Shown here: one piece after another, positions 45,208 to 53,012 of the stretch | Position numbering within the stretch: the stretch's first letter is position 1 | Layout of the letters: each line of letters begins with the position of its first letter | DNA from: JACCXG01 sp963785755 | Lineage (GTDB): Bacteria > Acidobacteriota > Vicinamibacteria > Vicinamibacterales > 2-12-FULL-66-21 | Reading direction: 5' to 3' | Length of the DNA stretch: 64,000 nucleotides | Assembly: GCA_963785755.1 (NCBI GenBank) | Contig: CAWAXG010000047.1 | Location: 62,001 to 126,000 of the forward strand | Made by a program: the position numbers and the translations under genes | Notes under the pieces: model-generated | What the model saw: the letters and a program-made list of their open reading frames with translations, nothing else | Databases searched by the model: none | What the model was told of the DNA's origin: nothing

Positions 45208-45747
45208 ATGAGAGTGGTCACGTCCATTGCAGTTGCGCTGGCGCTCGGCTCGACGTTCGTCGCCGCGCAGGCCACGAAAGCTACGCCGGGTCCCGAACAC
45301 AAACGGATGGCCTATTTCGCGGGGCAATGGAACTACCAGGGCGAGGCCAAGAATTCCCCGTTGGGTCCCGGTGGGAAGATCGCGGGAACGGAGACCTGTG
45401 AGTGGTTCGCGGGCGGCTTTCAGCTCGTCTGCCGTACCAAGGGCACTGGTCCGAAGGGACCAGGCACTGGCCAGTCCGTGATGGGCTACGACCCCACGCG
45501 GAAAGCCTACACCTACTACGCGATCTCGAGCCACGGCGACAACATCTTCGTACGCGGCCAGGTCCAGGGAAAGGTGTGGACGTGGACAGACGAGGCGACG
45601 ATCGAGGGCAAGAAGATGAAGATTGTCGCGACGGTCACCGAAGATACGCCGACATCGACCTCGTTCAAGCTGGAAGCCTCCATCGAGGGCGGTCCGATGA
45701 CCGTCATCGAAGAAGGGAAGTCGACCAAGGTCTCAAAGTCGACGTAG
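45208..45747 (+). CDS. Exported DUF1579-family protein
   Basis: 179 residues from ATG 45208, with AAGGAGGAC just upstream. A signal peptide (RVVTSIAVALALGSTFVAAQ) precedes a DUF1579-like domain (MAYFAGQWNYQGEA, MGYDPTRKAYTYYAISSHGD). The family is a lipocalin-like beta barrel of unknown ligand. It follows the DMFase-like gene by about 100 bases and may be expressed separately. Confidence 0.8.
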   Translation: MRVVTSIAVALALGSTFVAAQATKATPGPEHKRMAYFAGQWNYQGEAKNSPLGPGGKIAGTETCEWFAGGFQLVCRTKGTGPKGPGTGQSVMGYDPTRKAYTYYAISSHGDNIFVRGQVQGKVWTWTDEATIEGKKMKIVATVTEDTPTSTSFKLEASIEGGPMTVIEEGKSTKVSKST

Positions 45748-45946
45748 CATTGGCTGAGCGGCGGCGCGAATGGTGTTCGCGCCGCCGCCTCACCAACAGC
45801 TCCCGCTCGAGCGGTACAGCCAGAACCCAACCCTCTTGTTACGACCTCGCGGAGCATCATCCCGCGAAGATGGCGACCCGATCACGGCACGCCCGGAACC
45901 GCTGTAGCCGCGCGCGCACAGGTGTGACCGGCAGTCACGCCCGCAT

Positions 45947-45968
45947 TGCGCTATCTTATTGAGCGCAA
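45947..45968. promoter_or_regulatory. 7-bp inverted repeat upstream of the Omp85 operon
   Basis: TTGCGCT (45947-45953) and AGCGCAA (45962-45968) are perfect complements around an 8-base spacer, 41 bases before the Omp85 start. The TATCTTAT within may serve as a -10. Candidate operator. Confidence 0.35.
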
Positions 45969-46009
45969 ATAGCTTCGCTATGGGCTCACTCCTTGCTCTC
46001 GGCGAGGGC

Positions 46010-47539
46010 ATGCGTACACTCGCCTTACTCGTCACCCTGCTGGTCACCACGCCCCAGGCCGCGACCGATCAGAAGCCCGTCGTCCCGGAGGGCACGATCA
46101 TCACCTCGGCGCAAGTGACCGGCTTCGACATCGATCGTCTGAGTCCCGGCCTTCGCCAGGAGATCCGCGCGCTCGCCGGCACGCCTCTGAAGCAGGAGCA
46201 CCTCGATGCACTCGCCGCTCGCATCGAGGCCGAGAGGCCGCGTTACGTCGCCGCGGTGCGCACCTTCATGGAACCCGACGGGCAGGCGCGCGTGGTCTTC
46301 ATCATGGGCCGCGAGGACGCGCCCGAGCAGGACGACAACATCAACAGGCACTACATCGTCGAGCAGGCCGACATCAGCGGGGTGCCGGAGGCCGAGCTGA
46401 CACAGGAGATGCGCGACGACCTGCGTGCGGTCGTCGGCCAGCGCCTTGATTCCGAAGAGGCGGATCGGCTGCAGCAGCGCATCGAACGCGAGCTCACGCG
46501 CTACGACGTGTCGCGCCGAATCCAGCGCGGGAGCGAGCGCGGCCGCATCGTCCTGGTGTACGAAGCCCGCAAAAAGGAACCGCCGCCGTGGCTGCGCTTC
46601 GAGCCGCTCCGCTCGAACGTCGTCTATCACTCCGAACACGGGTGGGGAAGCTACCTGGACCTCGCCATGGGACATCGGTCCATTCGTTTCACGCCACTCT
46701 TCGCCATCAACGACTCGGAGGATCTGATCGAGGAGGACTCGGGCTACGGGCTGCGCTTCGAGACGACGAAGCTCGGGACGCGGCGGCTCGGTGCGAGCCT
46801 CGAATGGTCGAAATTCGATCAGGACTGGCGCGGCCCCACGATCGACGCGATCGCGTCGAGGCCAGAGCTGCCGGGCCTGTACTCCGAGCGCTCGACGATC
46901 ACGCCCCTGCTGAAGTTCGCCTTTACCCCCGACCTCAGCCTCGCTGCCGGCGTGAGCATCGCGGAACTGGAACCGCTCGACGCCGCGACCGAGTCACGGA
47001 TGGCGAACGCGGCGGTCGCTTCGATCGGCTACGCGCGCCGATGGGAAAACGATGGCTCCGATGCGAAGCACCGCGTCGAGGCCAGCTTCGGCGTCCGCGC
47101 CGGCTCCCGCGAGCTCGAGAGTGATCTCGCCTATACCAGATACTTCGGCCAGGGCCTGTATCGCTACGACTTCGGCCGCCACCACGTGCAGGTCGCCGGC
47201 ATGGCGGGCGGAATCACGGGGCAGGCGCCGCTCTTCGAGCGGTTCACGCTCGGCGATTCGAGCAAGCTCCGAGGCTGGGACGAGTACGAGATCGCGCCGG
47301 CCGGCGGGGACCGCGTGTTCTATGCGACGGTCGAGTATCGCTACACCGGCGTCGCACTCTTCCTCGACGTCGGGTCTGTCTGGGACGCGAACACCGAGCG
47401 GCGCGTGCGGACGTCGGCCGGTTTCGGATTCAACGCGGGGCCGGCATTCTTCACCGTCGGGTTCCCGCTGAACACCGACAATCTGACGGCGATCTTCACG
47501 GTAGGTCTGAGGACCTCCGGAGTGGGGATCCGGTGGTGA
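46010..47539 (+). CDS. Omp85/TamA-like outer-membrane protein
   Basis: 509 residues from ATG 46010, where the signal peptide begins (MRTLALLVTLLVTTPQAA). Two POTRA-like modules (about 25-200; for example DISGVPEAELTQEMRDDLRA, ARIEAERPRYVAAVRTFMEP) precede a barrel with the Omp85 signature LRGWDEYEIAPAGGDRVFYA and a C-terminal aromatic residue (GVGIRW). It likely inserts or translocates proteins or lipids at the outer membrane. It heads an operon with a small exported protein and an NtrY/NtrX-like pair, suggesting envelope-stress control. Confidence 0.8.
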   Translation: MRTLALLVTLLVTTPQAATDQKPVVPEGTIITSAQVTGFDIDRLSPGLRQEIRALAGTPLKQEHLDALAARIEAERPRYVAAVRTFMEPDGQARVVFIMGREDAPEQDDNINRHYIVEQADISGVPEAELTQEMRDDLRAVVGQRLDSEEADRLQQRIERELTRYDVSRRIQRGSERGRIVLVYEARKKEPPPWLRFEPLRSNVVYHSEHGWGSYLDLAMGHRSIRFTPLFAINDSEDLIEEDSGYGLRFETTKLGTRRLGASLEWSKFDQDWRGPTIDAIASRPELPGLYSERSTITPLLKFAFTPDLSLAAGVSIAELEPLDAATESRMANAAVASIGYARRWENDGSDAKHRVEASFGVRAGSRELESDLAYTRYFGQGLYRYDFGRHHVQVAGMAGGITGQAPLFERFTLGDSSKLRGWDEYEIAPAGGDRVFYATVEYRYTGVALFLDVGSVWDANTERRVRTSAGFGFNAGPAFFTVGFPLNTDNLTAIFTVGLRTSGVGIRW

Positions 47540-48160
47540 CACCAGCCGGGCGGGCTGCCGTGGCGCTGCTCGCGCTGCTCGCGTGGCCGGACGTGCACGC
47601 GTCGGCGCAGGCCCTGACGACTCACACCGTCGGCGACGCGCTGAAGGTTCGCGCGCCCGGCTTGCGCTTCCTGAACGGAGATCCGCTCGCTCGATTGAAG
47701 GACGGCCGCTCGGTGCGTGTGGAGCTCGCCGCGTTGGTCCTGGCCGCGCCGGGGAAATCGCCGGCGACCACGGCGCGACGGATCTTTTCATTGAGCTACG
47801 ATCTCTGGGAGGAACGATTCGCCGTGACCGTGGTGGATGCGCGTGCGCAGTCCGTGTCGCACCTGATGCAGGCTGCCGCCGAGGCGTGGTGCATCGAGCA
47901 GCTGGCGATCCCGCTCGAGCGCGCTCGGCGCGCTGGGTCGTGACGTGCCGTTCTGGGTCCGGCTGGAGTACCGCATTCTGGACGGCGACAGCCCGCCGGG
48001 CGAGGCGGATTCGGGCTACACGCTGCAGGGGCTCATCGATGCACTGAGCCGCCGCCGCAAAACCCCTTCGACAAGCTCAGGGCAGGGCGGATCGTCGGCG
48101 AACGCTCTCGAGGCCGGTCCGTTCCGGCTGCAGCCGCGCGCGAAGTCATCACCGCGATGA
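47533..48160 (+). CDS. Small exported DUF4390-like protein, one-base frameshift
   Basis: Starts at GTG 47533, overlapping the Omp85 stop by seven bases, with a signal peptide (AVALLALLAWPDVHASA). The first frame reads LRFLNGDPLARLKDGRSVRV and SYDLWEERFAVTVVD to a stop at 47943. An extra G at about 47923 separates it from LGALGRDVPFWVRLEYRILD, which continues to 48160. The C-terminal tail contains TPSTSSGQGG, the translation of a dispersed repeat. Repaired length about 209 residues. The stop overlaps the kinase ATG (ATGA). DUF4390 assignment is tentative. Confidence 0.65.
48064..48083. repeat. Dispersed CCTTCGACAAGCTCAGGG element inside a coding tail
   Basis: CCCTTCGACAAGCTCAGGGC is a 20-base partly palindromic unit of the same family as the three copies at 6562-6674 (there in reverse orientation with a longer loop). 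It is translated in frame near the end of the small exported protein. Confidence 0.7.
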
Positions 48161-49566
48161 CTCTTCGCGCGCGGCTGATCGCAGCATTTCTCGCGTCAAC
48201 CCTGCTGCCGCTCGCCGCAACCGTCTGGATTACGACGACACTCCTCGACCGGAGCCTCCGGTACGCGACAACGGGCGATCTGGATCGACTCTCCCGGACG
48301 CTCGAAAGCACCGCGAAGCAGTTCTACCAGCGGGAACGCGACGCGCTGAAACAGGACGCGCTCGCGGACAGGGCGCGTCCGACGATGTATCCCGCGGCGG
48401 ATGTCTCGCAGTGGCCCGAGTCCATCCGGTCGTTCTGGGAAAGCGGCGAGCCGGAACGCTTCGGTGTGTCCGGGGCCGGCGGCGAGCGCGTGGACTACAT
48501 GCGGCGCGTGGACAATCGCGGCGGCAGGTCCGGCGTCGAGATCTTCAGCCGTGACCTCGGCGGCGTCAGCATGGAACAACTGTCCACGCAGGTTCGAGAA
48601 ACGCGGCGCCTCGTGGACGCGAACGACGCGCGCGACCTGCGGCGCGGCTTTACGCTGACGCTGCTCGTGCTGCTGGGTGCGGCATGGCTCATCTCGCTGC
48701 TGCCGCTCGTGCTGATCGCTCATCGCGTCAGCCGGCCAATCCAGCAGCTCACCGCGGCGCTCACCGATTTCGCCGGCGGCGACGGGTCGCGAAGGCTGGC
48801 GACCGGCGGAAAGCCTGGCGTCCCGCCACGCGACGAAGTCGCCCGGGCCGTCGAGGCGTTCAACCACATGGCGGATCAGCTCGAGGAGAACCGCGAACGG
48901 CTCGTCCACCTCACCCGCATGGCCAGCTGGCAGTCGCTGGCGCGCAAGACCGCGCACGAGCTGAAGAATTCGCTGACGCCGATCCGGCTCACCGTCGAGG
49001 AGATGCAGGCGCGGCAGCCGTCCTCGGAGCGCGCGTTCATGGATCAGGCCGTGCAGATCGTCGTCAGCGAAATCGAGTCGCTCGAGCGCCGCGTGCGGGC
49101 GTTCTCGGAATTCGCGAGCGAGCCGGAGGTGCGTCCCGAAGTGCTCGACATCAACGCGGTCGTCAACGAGCGCGTCGCGCTGCTGCGCCCGGTGCATCCG
49201 GGAGTGACGTATCATCTCCGGCTCGACGGCGATCGTCCGCGCGCGCATGCGGCGCCGGACATGGTGAATGGCATCCTGACCAACCTCCTGCAGAATGCGG
49301 CGGAAGCGGCTGGACCCGACGGCGCCGTCGTTGTCCTGACACGGGGAGAGGGTGAGCGCGTGCTGATCGACGTACACGATTCAGGACCGGGCCTGAGCAA
49401 GGAGGTCTCCGCCACGTTGTTCGAGCCCACGATTACCTTCAAGAAGCGCGGGATGGGACTCGGCCTCTCCATCGCCAAGAAGAACGCGCTGCTGTCGGGC
49501 GGGGACGTCACGGTGATTCCCGGAGAGCTCGGCGGCGCGGGTTTCCGAGTGTCGCTGCCGTCATGA
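48157..49566 (+). CDS. NtrY-like membrane histidine kinase
   Basis: 469 residues. Two membrane helices (about 8-30 and 168-190) flank a periplasmic sensor; HAMP follows (HRVSRPIQQLTAALTDFAGG). HisKA has H267 in TAHELKNSLTPI, then HATPase motifs NLLQNAAEA, DSGPGLS and GMGLGLSIAKK. It phosphorylates the NtrX-like regulator whose gene overlaps by four bases. The operon context points to envelope or outer-membrane assembly signals rather than nitrogen. Confidence 0.88.
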   Translation: MTLRARLIAAFLASTLLPLAATVWITTTLLDRSLRYATTGDLDRLSRTLESTAKQFYQRERDALKQDALADRARPTMYPAADVSQWPESIRSFWESGEPERFGVSGAGGERVDYMRRVDNRGGRSGVEIFSRDLGGVSMEQLSTQVRETRRLVDANDARDLRRGFTLTLLVLLGAAWLISLLPLVLIAHRVSRPIQQLTAALTDFAGGDGSRRLATGGKPGVPPRDEVARAVEAFNHMADQLEENRERLVHLTRMASWQSLARKTAHELKNSLTPIRLTVEEMQARQPSSERAFMDQAVQIVVSEIESLERRVRAFSEFASEPEVRPEVLDINAVVNERVALLRPVHPGVTYHLRLDGDRPRAHAAPDMVNGILTNLLQNAAEAAGPDGAVVVLTRGEGERVLIDVHDSGPGLSKEVSATLFEPTITFKKRGMGLGLSIAKKNALLSGGDVTVIPGELGGAGFRVSLPS

Positions 49567-50909
49567 CCCGCAAACGGCACATCGTCATCGTCGACGACGA
49601 GGCGAACATCGGCCGGTCGCTGCGGTTGATCCTGGAGGGAGAAGGCCACCGCGTCAGCGTGTTCGACTCGAAGACGGCATTCCTGGCGGAGCGGAACCGC
49701 GCGGCCGCCGATCTGTATCTGCTCGACGTGCGGCTTCCCGACGGCAGCGGCATCGACCTGCTTCGGCTGGTGCGGCAGTGGGACGAGCGATCCGCTGCCG
49801 TGATGATCTCCGGGCACGGGACGGTGGCCGACGCCGTCGAGGCGACGAGGATCGGCGCGTTCGACTTCCTCGAGAAGCCGCTCGCGCGGGACCGCGTGCT
49901 GCTGGTCGTCAAGAACGCGCTCGAGTGGTCGGATCTGCAGCGCGAGAACCAGCGCTACCGGGAACTGGTCGGGGACGCGCCGAGGATGATCGGATCGGCC
50001 GCCGTGTTCCAGCATGCCGTGCAGCAGGCGACGCAGGTGGCGCGATCCGACGTGACCGTGCTGCTGTCGGGAGAGTCCGGGACCGGCAAGGAGCTGCTCG
50101 CCGCGCACATCCACCGCGAAAGCCCGTTTGCCGCGGGTCCGTTCGTGAAAGTGAACTGCGCCGCGATCCCGACCGAGCTGATCGAGAGCGAGCTGTTCGG
50201 CCATGAGAAAGGCGCGTTCACCGGCGCGGCGGCGCTCCGGCGCGGCAAGTTCGAGCTTGCCGACCGCGGCACGATCTTTCTCGACGAAGTCGGCGATCTG
50301 CACGAGGCGTCGCAGGCCAAGCTGCTCCGTGTCCTCCAGGACGGCGAGCTCCAGCGCGTCGGCGGCGAGCAGACGATCAGGGTCGCGACGCGCGTCATCT
50401 CGGCCACCAATCGCCGGCTCGACGAGCTCGTGGCGGACGGCCGGTTCAGGGAGGATCTGTACTATCGGCTGAGCGTCGTGCCGATCCGCGTGCCGGCGCT
50501 GCGCGAGCGCCTGCAGGACATCGCCGAGCTGGTGCCGTATTTCCTGTCCGAGTTCTGCGCGCGGAACAACTTCCGCCCGCGCACGATCGAGCCGGACGCC
50601 GTGGCGCTGCTCGGACGCTACACCTGGCCCGGCAATGTCCGCGAGCTGCGCAATGTCGTGGAGCGGATGGCGATCCTCACCGCGGGCGAACGGATTACCG
50701 CGGACGCAATTCCGCTGGAGGTCAGGTCGAGTCCCGCTTCGCGCGCAGCGACGGGGCTGCAGGACGTGCGCGACACGGCCGAGCGCGAGCGGATACGGCA
50801 GGCCCTGGATCAGACCGACTGGAACGTCTCGGCGGCGGCGCGGCTGCTCGAGACCGAACGGACCGCGCTCCACAAGCGGATTCGCACGCTCGGCCTGAGG
50901 CGGGGCTAG
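49563..50909 (+). CDS. NtrX-like sigma-54-dependent response regulator
   Basis: 448 residues. Receiver with D55 (LYLLDVRLPDGSG) and Lys in FLEKPLARD; AAA+ domain with GESGTGKE (170-177), an intact GAFTGA loop (217-222) and LDEVGDL; C-terminal Fis-type HTH (WNVSAAARLLETERTALHKR). It should activate sigma-54 promoters after phosphorylation by the upstream kinase. Last gene of the Omp85 operon. Confidence 0.92.
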   Translation: MTRKRHIVIVDDEANIGRSLRLILEGEGHRVSVFDSKTAFLAERNRAAADLYLLDVRLPDGSGIDLLRLVRQWDERSAAVMISGHGTVADAVEATRIGAFDFLEKPLARDRVLLVVKNALEWSDLQRENQRYRELVGDAPRMIGSAAVFQHAVQQATQVARSDVTVLLSGESGTGKELLAAHIHRESPFAAGPFVKVNCAAIPTELIESELFGHEKGAFTGAAALRRGKFELADRGTIFLDEVGDLHEASQAKLLRVLQDGELQRVGGEQTIRVATRVISATNRRLDELVADGRFREDLYYRLSVVPIRVPALRERLQDIAELVPYFLSEFCARNNFRPRTIEPDAVALLGRYTWPGNVRELRNVVERMAILTAGERITADAIPLEVRSSPASRAATGLQDVRDTAERERIRQALDQTDWNVSAAARLLETERTALHKRIRTLGLRRG

Positions 50910-51319
50910 CAGGTCCTGAAAAGCGTCGCGCCGACAGCTCTCAATGTCTCTGTCTGCGGGTCAGACGCGCCGAAGCCGTATCCCCCCGCGGCGCAGTGAC
51001 GGGCGAGCCTCGGGGGGAAAAACACGAGACGCGGATGTGCGCGGATCTCCAGCGGTCGTGCAACGCGCGGGCACGACCGCTCGCCGACCGCAGATTGGCG
51101 CGCTCGCCCGCGTCGCACGATCCGCGGAGATCCGCGTCGATCCGCGACTCGTACCGTGCCAGCGGCACCGTGAGCGGGCGCGGCTACGTCGGCAAGAGTG
51201 AATCAGTAGAATGGCGGAGGGCGAGAGAGAGGGGGCCGGCCGGATCTTGTAATTCGACATTGTTGGCATGTTGAAATACAAGACCTGACCCCCCTTTCCG
51301 ATCGCAACTCACGTCGCCG
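50910..51319. repeat. Intergenic region holding two palindromic repeat elements
   Basis: Element 1 spans 51031-51145: arms GCGGATGTGCGCGGATCTCC and GGAGATCCGCGTCGATCCGC match at 17 of 20 positions as inverted repeats. They enclose a perfect inner hairpin GCGGTCGTGC (51052-51061)/GCACGACCGC (51071-51080). Element 2 is at 51245-51283: TCTTGTAATTCGACATTG and CATGTTGAAATACAAGA form an imperfect hairpin followed by CCTGACCCCCC. These resemble REP-type elements moved by RAYT transposases. No gene is seen here. Confidence 0.65.
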
Positions 51320-52129
51320 ATGCAACTCCTTGGCATTGCGCTCTGGACCGTACTGCTCATCACCTCGATGCTCCTTCCGTTCCTTCCGGGCCGCTACGAT
51401 CCCCTGGCCTCGGGACTGGCCCAGGCAGCGACGGTCGTGGCGTTCGGTGGTCTCCTACTGGTACCTCTGGGCGTGGCGTGGCTGGTCTCGAGCCGAGGAT
51501 ACGCGCTGGCGAAAGCGGCGCTGGTCGTGGCGATGCTCGTCGCTGCTGTCGCCGCTCTTGCGGTGGCTTCCAACGTCAGCCGGGCGGCAGCGCTGGTCAT
51601 CGTGGCGGCGTGCGTGACCTGGATCATCCAGCTGTGGCGACGTGTCGACGCCGCACGAACGGACCTCGCGAATTTGCCGCGGATTGTGCCGTTCGCGCTG
51701 ATCCTGGTGCCACTGGCGGCGACGGCTGCGCGTATCGCACTCGTTGAATCCGTCGCGGCGGCAGGGCGCGACCGGGCGATCGCGAACGCAGCGGAGATGA
51801 TCGCGGACATCGAAGGGTTCCGCGCGCGCACCGGCACCTATCCGGTCGCGATCAGCTCTGTCTGGCCCGACTATCACCCAGGCATCATCGGCGTCGAACG
51901 TTATCGATACGAGCCGAGCGGGGAGGCCTATAACCTCTTTTTCGAGCACCCTTCGACGGACCTCGCGACGCGAGAGATCGTCATGTACAACCCGCGGGGC
52001 GAACAGGACATTTCGAGCCACGCCTTCGACCTGCTGCAGCTCTCACCGGAAGAGATTCGCCGGCAGCGCGGATACTTCGCGTCCCACGCTCTGTCGCAAG
52101 CCAACTGGAAACGTTTTCTTTTCGACTGA
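51320..52129 (+). CDS. Hypothetical membrane protein with C-terminal soluble domain
   Basis: 269 residues. Four to five hydrophobic helices fill the first 145 residues (LGIALWTVLLITSMLLPFL, VVAFGGLLLVPLGVAWLVS, AALVVAMLVAAVAALAV, AALVIVAACVTWIIQLW, FALILVPLAATAARIALV). A soluble part follows with a pilin-like look (ANAAEMIADIEGFRARTGTY, then VERYRYEPSGEAYNLFFEHP). No family is recognised. The next gene starts 45 bases downstream. Confidence 0.6.
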   Translation: MQLLGIALWTVLLITSMLLPFLPGRYDPLASGLAQAATVVAFGGLLLVPLGVAWLVSSRGYALAKAALVVAMLVAAVAALAVASNVSRAAALVIVAACVTWIIQLWRRVDAARTDLANLPRIVPFALILVPLAATAARIALVESVAAAGRDRAIANAAEMIADIEGFRARTGTYPVAISSVWPDYHPGIIGVERYRYEPSGEAYNLFFEHPSTDLATREIVMYNPRGEQDISSHAFDLLQLSPEEIRRQRGYFASHALSQANWKRFLFD

Positions 52130-52174
52130 GAGGATCGCCTGACGCGGTCGAAAGGCTAACGGGCAGGAGGTTGG

Positions 52175-52741
52175 ATGCTGTTCCGTCGCGACATCCTTCA
52201 AGGCATCGCCGAGGGCCGTGTGACGCTCGCCTTCAGGCGCTGGCGGCGGTCTCCGCCGGCCGAGGGCTCTTCCCTCCGCTCGCCAGTCGGCGTGCTCTGC
52301 CTCGATCGCGTCACCGTCGTGGACGAGGGCGATATCACCCCGGAGGACGTGCGCCGCACCGGCATGTCGGTCGATGAGTTGCGCGCCTCGATCGCCGGTG
52401 AGGGCACGCTCCTCCGCATCGAGCTGCGCCTCACCGGCGACGATCCGCGCATTGCCCTCCGGGAACGTCTGCCGGAGCGCGCCGAGCTCGTGGCTGTCGT
52501 CGCGAGGCTGGCAAAGATCGACGCCGCGTCCCCGACGCCCTGGACGACACGCTACCTGCAGCTGATCGCCGGCCAGCCCGGCGTCGTCTCGCGCGTGCTC
52601 GCGCCGCAGGCACGCGCCGACGTGCTGTCGTTCAAGCGTCGTGTCCGACAACTGAAAGAGCTCGGCCTCACCGAGAGCCTCGAGGTCGGCTATCGCCTCT
52701 CGCCGCGAGGCCGTGCGGTACTCGCTCACATCCTCGCGTGA
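52175..52741 (+). CDS. Hypothetical ASCH-like protein
   Basis: 188 residues. The first 100 (MLFRRDILQGIAEGRVTLAF, RRWRRSPPAEGSSLRSPVGV) look like an ASCH/PUA-type RNA-binding fold. The C-terminal part (SFKRRVRQLKELGLTESLEV, GYRLSPRGRAVLAHIL) resembles a winged-helix end. A nucleic-acid-related role is a guess. GGGCAGGAGG precedes the start. Confidence 0.55.
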   Translation: MLFRRDILQGIAEGRVTLAFRRWRRSPPAEGSSLRSPVGVLCLDRVTVVDEGDITPEDVRRTGMSVDELRASIAGEGTLLRIELRLTGDDPRIALRERLPERAELVAVVARLAKIDAASPTPWTTRYLQLIAGQPGVVSRVLAPQARADVLSFKRRVRQLKELGLTESLEVGYRLSPRGRAVLAHILA

Positions 52742-53012
52742 GCCGTGTCGACCGACACGGGTGCCCCTCGCCGCGCGCGTTCGATGCGGCATTGATAGCA
52801 GTTAACACAGAAGTACCGGAGAAACTGCTGGTCCGCTATCCGGTTCTTGCTCCTCAATTCGTAAGGCCCGCCATTTATCGAGCTGGCTGGAATGGCCGAC
52901 GGCAGGGGCTCAGCTATGAGGCTGAGCCTGGAGAAATCGAGGGCGCGGCCCTGTCGGCAAGAGTGAACTAAGGGATTAAGATCAGCCGGAAGCAGACAGG
53001 CCATTCTTCACG
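52742..53012. other. Intergenic region before the GAF sigma-54 regulator
   Basis: About 270 bases with no recognisable gene. Short open frames have no protein-like pattern. The regulator's promoter presumably lies here. Confidence 0.4.
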
